The translations under genes were made by a program, and so were the position numbers. From the NCBI GenBank assembly GCA_022844585.1, contig JALHLM010000248.1:1-7042 (forward strand): a stretch of DNA of 7,042 nucleotides, read 5' to 3'. The stretch comes from Pirellulales bacterium. Lineage in GTDB: Bacteria > Planctomycetota > Planctomycetia > Pirellulales > JALHLM01. Positions 1 to 5,404 of this stretch are shown piece by piece (the stretch's first letter is position 1; the number at the start of each line of letters is the position of its first letter). The notes under the pieces were generated by a model, which did no database searches, was not told the origin of the DNA, and was given only the letters and a program-made list of their open reading frames with translations.

Positions 1-1
1 C

Positions 2-142
2 CATTTTCGGCGGAAGACAATCGCCAGTCCCCCAGCCGTTTGTACCGAAATCACAAACGACCCCATCTTCGATATTGATTCCCTGGACCAGAAGCGGCAG
101 TTCGCCAGTGTGCTCAACCTCAAGTTCTCGGCGATCGGCTAG
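2..142 (+). CDS. C-terminal end of an unidentified gene (5' end outside window)
   Basis: An open frame runs from the window edge to a TAG at 140-142 and gives the last 46 residues of a protein. The segment ends NLKFSAIG and contains the acidic stretch NDPIFDIDSLDQ. Third codon positions are mostly G or C, most clearly after about position 60, as in the neighbouring genes. A second frame is also open over this stretch (stop at 144-146), but its end reads as a Ser/Arg-rich shadow, so I prefer the TAG frame. No domain can be recognised from so short a tail. Its position before the small protein and the LamG-SGNH gene, on the head side of the tail genes, makes a head, connector or other virion protein plausible, but that is inference from gene order only. 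Confidence 0.65.
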   Translation, partial: HFRRKTIASPPAVCTEITNDPIFDIDSLDQKRQFASVLNLKFSAIG

Positions 143-149
143 GTGACGT

Positions 150-476
150 ATGGCCCAACCAACCGTGATCGACGACAAGCCAAGCCTGGTGAAAACCAAT
201 GGCGTAGAACAAGCGATCACACTCAGTAGCGATCGCGATTATGCGGTCGCGCACTTGGGGCTCGATGACGCTGGCAACGCGGATAGCGCACTCGTGTTTT
301 GTTCCGTCGAAGGAGTCGTGAGTCCGGATCTGATGCCGGACGGCGACAAGCTTGTGCTGCGCAGTCCGACGAGCGTCACGATCGGTCCAGGTCTCCGCGA
401 GTTGCGGTTTCGCGCTGCGGGCGGGACGCCGCTCTTGCAGATCATCCCCGGTGCCAAGCGACAAGGAGCGTGGTGA
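150..476 (+). CDS. Small protein of unknown function, probably virion-associated
   Basis: This 108-residue protein is not one I recognise. It starts at ATG 150, seven bases after the previous stop, with only a weak ribosome site (GGTG at 142-145). It has no signal peptide, membrane segment or long helix. Alternating hydrophobic stretches such as ALVFCSVEGVV and LRELRFRAAGG suggest a mostly beta-sheet fold, and it has a single cysteine. Its TGA (474-476) directly abuts the ATG of the LamG-SGNH gene, and the AAGGAG of that next gene lies inside its last codons, so the two are probably translationally coupled. A small beta protein on the head side of a tail module could be a head decoration protein, a neck part or an adaptor for the protein encoded next. 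I infer this from size and position, not from homology. Confidence 0.75.
   Translation: MAQPTVIDDKPSLVKTNGVEQAITLSSDRDYAVAHLGLDDAGNADSALVFCSVEGVVSPDLMPDGDKLVLRSPTSVTIGPGLRELRFRAAGGTPLLQIIPGAKRQGAW
463..468 (+). promoter_or_regulatory. Ribosome binding site of the LamG-SGNH gene
   Basis: AAGGAG is a full match to the anti-Shine-Dalgarno core and lies 8 bases before ATG 477. It sits inside the last codons of the preceding gene and fixes the start at 477, directly after the TGA at 474-476. Confidence 0.75.
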
Positions 477-1817
477 ATGCCAGCTTATCACTTCGGCACG
501 CCATCGAGCTTGTTCCAGCCCATCGACCTCGCAAAGGTCGTCTGCTGGTTGGACGCCAACTTCGCACCCAATGTGAAGAAGTCGGGCGGACAGTCGGCGG
601 CGCACAATGAAGCGGTTGTCACCTGGACGAGCCGCGTAGGCGCGAGCATCGATTTCAACGAGGTCTCGGGTTCCGGGCCGACGCTGATCGCCGACGGCTC
701 CGGCCCCAATGCTCGGCGCTTCCTGCGATTCAATGGCACGAGCCACTACTTGCGCTATGCCGCGGCCGACGCGTTTTCCGCAGAGGCCGGTGAACTGTGG
801 ATGTTGATCAAGAGCGACGCCACGGTGACGAGCGTCCCGTTCGCCACCTGCGACGAAGCGACCACCAGCCAATACTGGTACGTCGCCGTCAATTCCGCGG
901 GCGACTGGGAATACCAATGGGATCAAGGTGCGGCGGCCGCTCAGCGATTCCGCACGCCCACCGGCTACAGTCGTCGCGGAGCTTGGTATCTGCTGCGGTT
1001 CTTTTCGAACGGCGCAGCGACGAACGTTGAGATCGACGCCTACCAGGAACCGCTCACGGACGTGAATTCGACCGGCAACACGGGCGTCTGGTTCGCCGAC
1101 GCCACGGGCCGTGACAACGTTACACTCGGCGCGCTACAGCGCACGAGCGTCACCAGCTACTTCGCCGGCGACATCGCCGAAGTGCTGATGACCAACGCCC
1201 TGCTCTCAGAAGCGGAAGCAGCACAACTGCGGGCGTACTTTCGGTTGAAGTTCGGCCCCATCTATCGCGTGGCCGCCTTGGGCGATTCGCTTACGTTGCA
1301 GCCCGATGGCTATGCCGATGATCTAGCGATCGCCATGGGCACTTCTGGCTATGCGATCGGCGTCGCGGATCATGGCGTGGGGAGCGAGGAGCTCGACGAC
1401 CTCTACGCCCGCTGGGGCACGAACATTCGCGGCAAGGGCTACGAACGGCTCGCGCTCCTGGGCGGCACGAACAACGTCAAGAACGGCAGCGGGCCGCAAC
1501 TCGAGTTCTATGACCGAATCATCACCGAAGCGATCGCTGACAACATGGGGGTCGTGACGATCACGATTCCCCCCTTCGGCACGCACGCCAGCTGGAGTCC
1601 GATCGATCAGATCTCGCTCGAAACGCTAAACGCCTACATCCGCACCAAGTACGTGGAAAATCCGCGGGTGGCGTTCGTCGAGCTTTACGACGTGCTGCGG
1701 AACCCGGCCAGCTACGCCTATCGACCGGAATACAACTACGACACGCTCCACATGAGCAATCTGGCCGACACCCTGTTGGCCGAGATGGTCCGCGACGCCC
1801 TGGTGACCATTGCATGA
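477..1817 (+). CDS. LamG-like lectin domain fused to SGNH/GDSL esterase, phage virion protein
   Basis: This 446-residue, two-domain protein has an N-terminal half (about residues 15-255) that reads as a LamG/concanavalin A-like beta sandwich: it opens with VVCWLDANF, continues with FLRFNGTSHYLRY, and ends with the domain-closing pattern GDIAEVLMTNALLSEAEAAQ. Residues 263-446 form an SGNH hydrolase. Block I is GDSLT (nucleophile Ser271), block II is DHGVG (Gly300), block III is GGTNN (oxyanion Asn332), and block V is DTLH (Asp422, His425), so all catalytic positions are present. The family cleaves ester bonds, often removing acetyl groups from polysaccharides. The fusion suggests binding and de-esterifying a surface glycan during infection. 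There is no secretion signal, which fits a virion part assembled in the cytoplasm. It abuts the gene before it and overlaps the gp10-like gene by 4 bases (ATGA). The substrate is unknown, and placement in the virion is inferred from context. Confidence 0.87.
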   Translation: MPAYHFGTPSSLFQPIDLAKVVCWLDANFAPNVKKSGGQSAAHNEAVVTWTSRVGASIDFNEVSGSGPTLIADGSGPNARRFLRFNGTSHYLRYAAADAFSAEAGELWMLIKSDATVTSVPFATCDEATTSQYWYVAVNSAGDWEYQWDQGAAAAQRFRTPTGYSRRGAWYLLRFFSNGAATNVEIDAYQEPLTDVNSTGNTGVWFADATGRDNVTLGALQRTSVTSYFAGDIAEVLMTNALLSEAEAAQLRAYFRLKFGPIYRVAALGDSLTLQPDGYADDLAIAMGTSGYAIGVADHGVGSEELDDLYARWGTNIRGKGYERLALLGGTNNVKNGSGPQLEFYDRIITEAIADNMGVVTITIPPFGTHASWSPIDQISLETLNAYIRTKYVENPRVAFVELYDVLRNPASYAYRPEYNYDTLHMSNLADTLLAEMVRDALVTIA

Positions 1818-2251
1818 AGTTCGGCATCCGACAGTTCCGCGCCAGCTTTTTCGACGCACCGGCCGTGACCCGTGCGGTCGATCGCACTTCGCGCCGCGCG
1901 CTATCAAAGTTCGGAGCTTTCGTCCGCACCGCTGCTCGCTCTAGCATTCGCCCGCGTCGACGGATCAGCCAACCTGGCCAACCGCCCAGTTCCCACGTCG
2001 GACTGCTCAAGCGATTCATCTTCTTCGGCTACGACCGTCCGCGCAAGAGCGTAGTCGTCGGTCCGGCGAAGTTGAACAAGCCCGAGCCGCGCGTGCTGGA
2101 ACTCTTGGAACATGGCGGGCGCGCGCGAAGACGAAACCTGCGCACCAAGCAACTGGAGATGCAGAACTATCGAGCCCGTCCCTACATGGGGCCGGCGCTC
2201 GCCAAGGAAACACCTAAACTGGCTCCGCTTTGGCGGAACGCCGTGAAGTAG
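1814..2251 (+). CDS. HK97 gp10-like tail completion / neck protein
   Basis: This 145-residue, strongly basic protein begins at an ATG that overlaps the previous TGA (ATGA, 1814-1817), implying translational coupling; only a weak TGGTGA site precedes it. The pattern is that of HK97 gp10-like phage proteins: an N-terminal helix (SKFGAFVRTAARSSIR), a loop GQPPSSH at residues 55-61, a strand SVVVGPAKLN, the conserved LEHGG near residues 98-102, and the closing ARPYMGPAL (residues 121-129) that matches the family's usual ARPFMxPA ending. Such proteins act at the head-tail junction or complete the tail end that meets the head. Here it is directly followed by the tube gene, with no separate tail-terminator gene between, so it may serve that end of the tail alone. 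Assignment to the family is firm; the exact position in the particle is not. Confidence 0.85.
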   Translation: MKFGIRQFRASFFDAPAVTRAVDRTSRRALSKFGAFVRTAARSSIRPRRRISQPGQPPSSHVGLLKRFIFFGYDRPRKSVVVGPAKLNKPEPRVLELLEHGGRARRRNLRTKQLEMQNYRARPYMGPALAKETPKLAPLWRNAVK

Positions 2252-2257
2252 AAGGAG
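2252..2257 (+). promoter_or_regulatory. Strong ribosome binding site of the tail tube gene
   Basis: AAGGAG directly follows the gp10-like stop and lies 6 bases before ATG 2264. The full core match at ideal spacing, not buried in a neighbouring gene, fits the high output needed for a protein present in many copies per tail. Confidence 0.8.
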
Positions 2258-2263
2258 ATTCCG

Positions 2264-2704
2264 ATGGCCTTCGTGCTGGGTTTGAACGCCAAGCTCTACC
2301 GCAACACGGGCACCTATGGAACGCCCGTCTGGGAATTGATCAACAACGTGCGTGACCTGCGGCTGAACCTGGAAAAAGGAGAGGCCGACGTCACCACGCG
2401 GGGCGGCAACGGCTGGGAACAGGTCGTCGCGACGCTCAAGAGCGCCACGATCGAGTGGGGCATGCTCTGGGATACGGCGGACACCGATTTCACCGCCATC
2501 CGCACGTCCTTCCTGGGCGATACGACGATGGAGTTTCTCGTGCTCGACGGCCTGGTCGCGACCACGGGCTCGCAAGGCCTGCGGGCGATCTGCATGGTGA
2601 ATCGCTTCACGCGGAATGAAAACCTGCGCGAGGCATTGACAGTTGATGTCGCGGCCAAGCCGACTTACGACGCCAATGCGCCGAGCTGGTTCACGGTTAC
2701 CTAA
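2264..2704 (+). CDS. Phage tail tube protein
   Basis: This 146-residue protein is a long-tail phage tube subunit. Hexameric rings of such proteins stack into the tail tube around the tape measure protein. The support is its TP901-1-type pattern: an N-terminal strand ending in a short loop (AKLYRNTGTYGTPVW), then LRLNLEKGEADVTTRGGNGWEQ (split by the typical acidic/TT turn at residues 40-51), the central ATLKSATIEWGMLWDT, and a C-terminal half rich in strands. It sits immediately before the chaperone pair and the tape measure gene, which is the standard order. There is one tube gene and no sheath gene upstream in the visible part, favouring a non-contractile tail. Length is at the short end for the family, with no added Ig-like domain. 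Confidence 0.85.
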   Translation: MAFVLGLNAKLYRNTGTYGTPVWELINNVRDLRLNLEKGEADVTTRGGNGWEQVVATLKSATIEWGMLWDTADTDFTAIRTSFLGDTTMEFLVLDGLVATTGSQGLRAICMVNRFTRNENLREALTVDVAAKPTYDANAPSWFTVT

Positions 2705-2706
2705 TC

Positions 2707-2710
2707 GGAG
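2707..2710 (+). promoter_or_regulatory. Ribosome binding site deciding ATG 2717 over GTG 2714
   Basis: GGAG (in CGGAGAAAG) lies 6 bases before ATG 2717 but only 3 before the in-frame GTG at 2714. The spacing selects ATG 2717, giving a 151-residue product. Confidence 0.65.
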
Positions 2711-2716
2711 AAAGTG

Positions 2717-3172
2717 ATGCCGAGTTTTCGTGATGCCGCCGGCAAGACCTGGGAAGTGCGGGTCGATGTGGCCGCCGTAAAGCGGGCGCTCGATCTGGCC
2801 AAGGTCGATCTGCGCGTGATCGAATCCGGAAAGACGCTCGCGGAACTTGCGCTCGACCCGGTGAAGCTGGTCGACACGCTTTACGCGGTGGTGAAGCCGC
2901 AAGTCGATGCGGCGGGGCTGTCAGACGAACAGTTCGCCGCGCTCTTCGCAGGGGATGTCTTGGAGCAAGCCGCCACGGCGCTCATCGATGGAGTCATCGA
3001 TTTTTTCCCCGCGAGCCAGCGCAGGGCGCTCGCCAAACTGCGCACGGCGATCGATCGGGGGACGCAGAAGGTGTTCAGCCTGGCGGAAGCGGAGCTGAAT
3101 CCCGACACGATCGAGACCGAAATCGAAAACCGCTATCGCCAGTTGAGCAAGCCGAACTCGTCGAGCGATTGA
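2717..3172 (+). CDS. Tail assembly chaperone, N-terminal (lambda gpG-like) part
   Basis: This 151-residue, mostly helical protein lies between the tail tube and the tape measure gene, where lambda gpG and its analogues lie. It opens with a short strand pair (FRDAAGKTWEVRVDVAAVKR), followed by helices including LALDPVKLVDTLYAVVKPQ, the segment GLSDEQFAALFAGDVLEQA (residues 67-85) and DFFP at residues 95-98. From memory these segments match a family common in planctomycete prophages. Chaperones of this type coat the tape measure protein before the tube forms. The end is hydrophilic (LSKPNSSSD) and stops at TGA 3170-3172, overlapping the next gene's TTG as TTGA. The next gene is in the -1 frame, and an in-frame T TTT TTC occurs at 3001-3007, so a fraction may be made as a longer fusion. 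Sequence identity to lambda gpG is not visible; the role rests on context and family memory. Confidence 0.8.
   Translation: MPSFRDAAGKTWEVRVDVAAVKRALDLAKVDLRVIESGKTLAELALDPVKLVDTLYAVVKPQVDAAGLSDEQFAALFAGDVLEQAATALIDGVIDFFPASQRRALAKLRTAIDRGTQKVFSLAEAELNPDTIETEIENRYRQLSKPNSSSD
3001..3033 (+). promoter_or_regulatory. Candidate -1 frameshift signal (T TTT TTC plus stem-loop)
   Basis: The heptamer T TTT TTC (3001-3007) is in the frame of the first chaperone gene (codons GAT TTT TTC CCC), so it fits X XXY YYZ exactly. Three bases later GCGAGC (3011-3016) can pair with GCTCGC (3028-3033), possibly extended by two inner G-C pairs. The -1 frame has no stop from 2896 to TGA 3466-3468, so a slip here would fuse the first 97 residues of the upstream protein to the downstream chaperone part. 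Against it: the spacer is short, and the slip would replace the protein-like last third of the first product by an Arg/Gly-rich stretch. It is a candidate only. Confidence 0.4.
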
Positions 3173-3468
3173 TCTGGGAAGCGGCCGGCATCGTCGGCGT
3201 CGCCCCGTGGTCATTCACGCTCGCCGAGTTGGTGCAGATGTGCGAGGCCCGTGAGATCGCCGAGTGGAATCGCACCGTGCAGCTGTCCGTGATTTTGGCG
3301 AACGCCTGGCGCGACGAGAAGAAACGCCGTGAACCGTTTTCCGCCGTGGACTTTCATCCCTATCGCGATCGCTTGCAACTTCCTGAACGCCCCAAGGTGG
3401 ATGACGTGGCTGAAGACCTGTCGATCTTGAAGCACCTATTCGTGGATCGAGGACTCAACAGTGGCTGA
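3169..3468 (+). CDS. Tail assembly chaperone, C-terminal (lambda gpT-like) part
   Basis: This frame encodes 99 residues from TTG 3169, the only plausible start in the frame near this point; there is no ATG or GTG upstream and no good ribosome site. It is thus made either by reinitiation at the TTGA overlap or as the tail of a -1 frameshift fusion. The frame continues open upstream, and the bases before the TTG already read as plausible protein (VEQAELVERLIWEAAGIVG). Recognisable features are AAGIVGVAPWSFTLAELVQM (residues 5-24), a tryptophan helix EIAEWNRTVQL, and NAWRDEKKR followed by DFHPY (residues 61-65). This W...N.hrd.k...DFHPY pattern is typical of the second chaperone part before the tape measure in this phage group. 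The T part recruits tube protein to the chaperone-coated tape measure in lambda. It overlaps the tape measure gene by 8 bases. Confidence 0.75.
   Translation: MIWEAAGIVGVAPWSFTLAELVQMCEAREIAEWNRTVQLSVILANAWRDEKKRREPFSAVDFHPYRDRLQLPERPKVDDVAEDLSILKHLFVDRGLNSG
3449..3453 (+). promoter_or_regulatory. Ribosome binding site supporting the GTG start of the tape measure gene
   Basis: GAGGA lies 7 bases before GTG 3461, within the end of the preceding chaperone gene. It supports the GTG as start, which also keeps the conserved N-terminal IRAGRAFVEIF segment. Confidence 0.65.
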
Positions 3469-5392
3469 AACCAACGCCATCCGTGCCGGACGGGCCTTTG
3501 TCGAGATCTTCGCCGAAGACTCACAACTGCAACGCGTGCTCGCGCGGGTGAGCGTGCGGATGACGTCCTTCGGACAAGGACTCGCCAAGATCGGTGCGGG
3601 ACTGGCTGGCGTCGGCACCGCGATCGTGACGCCGTTCCTGACCGCCGCCAAGGTTTTCGCGGATGTCGGCAGCGAACTCGTCGATATGAGCCAGCGGACC
3701 GGTGCCTCGGTCGAGGCGCTTTCGGAATTGGCGTTCGCGGCGGATCAGACCGGCACGTCGCTATCGAGCCTGGAGACCGGCATCAAGTTTCTACAGAAGA
3801 ACCTGGTTGCCGCAGCGGACGGTTCGGCAGAAGCACAGGAATCGTTTGCCAAGCTTGGGTTGTCACTCGCCGACCTCCAGGGCCTCGCTCCCGACGAACA
3901 ATTCGCCCGCATTGCCAGCGGCATCGCCGCGATTGAAGACCCGGCGCAACGTACAGCCGCCGTGCTCCGCGTCTTCGGTCGCTCAGGCACCGAGCTGTTA
4001 CCGCTCCTTTCGAACGGCGCGGAAGGGATTCGACTGCTGCGCGAAGAAGCCCGCCGACTAGGACTCTCGATGAGCACCGAGGATGCACAGGCTGCCGAAG
4101 CGTTTGGCGATTCGCTCGCAACTGTCCTCGCGGTTGGTCGACGCATCGCGGTCGCCATCGGTAGCGCCGTCGCGCCGGCCCTCAACGAGTTCGCTCAATC
4201 CGCGGCCCGGATTGGCGCGACCGTGATCCGCTGGGCCGCGAACAACCGTGAACTGCTCTCGACGATCTTCAAGGTCGGCGTTGGACTCACGGCCGCCGGA
4301 GCAACTATCGTCGCTATAGGATCAGCAATTGCCGGTGCTGGTGCCGTGATCGGCGCATTGGGTTCCGGACTCGCCTTGATTGGCACCGTTGCAGCCGCGA
4401 TCGTCTCGCCGCTCGGCCTGGCGGTGACGGCCATCGCGGCGCTCGGAGTAGCGGCCATTCAATATACTGAGAGTGGCCGGGCCGCTTTCGAAGCGGTTCG
4501 CGACGCCGTTTCTGCATTCGCCAGTCGAATGGTCGAATCGTTCCAGGCGGTCGGTGATGCGTTGGCCGCCGGAGACATCGCGCTCGCCGTTCGCGTGCTC
4601 TGGCTCACGATCCAAGCCGAGTTCACCCGCGGCGTCGTGTTCCTTAAGACCAAATGGGCTGAGTTCAAGGACGCGTTTCTCGCGATCTGGACCGAGGCCG
4701 TCTTCGGCGTAGCTCACTTGGCGACCGAAGGTTTTGCCGGCGTCCAGCAAATCTGGGCCGATGTCACCACCGGTATGACGGCTGCCTGGGGACTTTTCAC
4801 ATCGTTCGTCACCGACTCCTGGCTGACCGCGCAAGGCGCAATGGCCAAGGGCATCCTTTACGTTCAATCGCTCTTCGACGATACCTTCGAACTGGCCGAA
4901 GCGCTCGCCAATGTCGAGCAGGAGATCGGCGCTAAGCAGGCGGCGAGCCAGCAGCAACTTGCGGGGGTGTTGGCCGATGCCGCCACGAAGCGCACGGCCC
5001 GCCAGCAAGAGATCGACCAGGGCCGTGAAGGAACGCTGGCTGAGATCGAAGCGGAACGTCAGCGCCAGCACGTTGCGAATCGCCGTGCGATCGACGAAGA
5101 AATCGCAGAAGCCGAACGAGAGCTGGCAGAGGCCCAAGCCTCACTTGCCGCGGCCCGCGAGGAAGCCACGCGTCGTCGTAGCGAGATCGCCGAACAGGCC
5201 ACGGCGCGCGCCGCACGCACGGAATCGGGCGTCGAGGCGGCCAGCGAACGCATGAGCGCCGCCGGCACGGTGAATCCCTTCGCCGTGCGCGGACTCGGGT
5301 TCAACGACGAGCTCACGAAGGCCGCCAAGGACACCGCCAAGCACACCGGCGACCTGGCCCGCCGCGTCGGCCCCGTCGTCTTCGGCTTCTAA
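3461..5392 (+). CDS. Phage tail tape measure protein
   Basis: This 643-residue protein sets tail length and later helps DNA cross the cell envelope. It starts at GTG 3461, 8 bases inside the previous gene. Residues 6-18 (AIRAGRAFVEIFA) are the usual opening in this group. Residues 36-66 are a glycine/alanine-rich hydrophobic helix. Residues 66-185 form the conserved TP901-type tape measure core (DMSQRTGASVEALSELAFAA, RTAAVLRVFGRSGTELLPLL). Residues 270-333 are a long hydrophobic stretch that could insert into membranes. Residues 375-470 are rich in tryptophan and phenylalanine. Residues 475-590 are a charged, heptad-like coiled coil. The end GLGFNDELTKAAKDTAKH resembles the C-termini of planctomycete-prophage relatives. 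No peptidase or lysozyme motif is evident. By the rule of thumb of about 0.15 nm per residue the tail would be near 95 nm, an upper estimate. It is short for the family but complete. Confidence 0.92.
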   Translation: MAETNAIRAGRAFVEIFAEDSQLQRVLARVSVRMTSFGQGLAKIGAGLAGVGTAIVTPFLTAAKVFADVGSELVDMSQRTGASVEALSELAFAADQTGTSLSSLETGIKFLQKNLVAAADGSAEAQESFAKLGLSLADLQGLAPDEQFARIASGIAAIEDPAQRTAAVLRVFGRSGTELLPLLSNGAEGIRLLREEARRLGLSMSTEDAQAAEAFGDSLATVLAVGRRIAVAIGSAVAPALNEFAQSAARIGATVIRWAANNRELLSTIFKVGVGLTAAGATIVAIGSAIAGAGAVIGALGSGLALIGTVAAAIVSPLGLAVTAIAALGVAAIQYTESGRAAFEAVRDAVSAFASRMVESFQAVGDALAAGDIALAVRVLWLTIQAEFTRGVVFLKTKWAEFKDAFLAIWTEAVFGVAHLATEGFAGVQQIWADVTTGMTAAWGLFTSFVTDSWLTAQGAMAKGILYVQSLFDDTFELAEALANVEQEIGAKQAASQQQLAGVLADAATKRTARQQEIDQGREGTLAEIEAERQRQHVANRRAIDEEIAEAERELAEAQASLAAAREEATRRRSEIAEQATARAARTESGVEAASERMSAAGTVNPFAVRGLGFNDELTKAAKDTAKHTGDLARRVGPVVFGF

Positions 5393-5398
5393 AGGTGA
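5391..5398 (+). promoter_or_regulatory. Ribosome binding site of the 272-residue tail protein gene
   Basis: AAAGGTGA begins in the tape measure stop codon (TAA 5390-5392) and lies 6 bases before ATG 5405. It fixes the start of the next gene in a gap of only 12 bases. Confidence 0.65.
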
Positions 5399-5404
5399 TC
5401 ACCG

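Noticed and set aside
120..926. Minus-strand open frame of 268 codons across three plus-strand genes
   Set aside because: It spans two gene junctions of the plus strand, lies opposite a recognisable LamG domain, has Arg/His-rich low-information sequence and no domain; it is a shadow of GC-rich coding DNA.
477..1817. LamG-SGNH protein as an endolysin or lysis gene
   Set aside because: The SGNH motifs indicate an esterase, not a peptidoglycan hydrolase. There is no neighbouring holin-like small membrane protein and the gene lies within the structural cluster.
2264..2704. Reading the tube gene as evidence for a contractile tail
   Set aside because: No sheath gene precedes it and the protein resembles siphovirus-type tube subunits. 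The upstream region is only partly visible, so this is a preference, not proof.
2714..2716. GTG as alternative start of the first tail chaperone gene
   Set aside because: It is only 3 bases from GGAG, too close; ATG 2717 has the proper spacing.
1904..2902. Minus-strand open frame of 332 codons
   Set aside because: It runs antisense through the gp10-like gene, the whole tail tube gene with its ribosome site, and the start of the chaperone gene. The plus-strand genes have family matches and good starts; the antisense product does not.
3124..3130. CGAAAAC as a slippery site near the end of the first chaperone gene
   Set aside because: In frame it reads C GAA AAC, which does not fit X XXY YYZ: the first codon could not re-pair after a -1 slip. 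It is kept only as a weak possibility in the TTGA finding.
4322..5137. Minus-strand open frame of 271 codons
   Set aside because: It lies entirely opposite the tape measure gene, whose family pattern and codon bias are clear. Open antisense frames are expected at this base composition.
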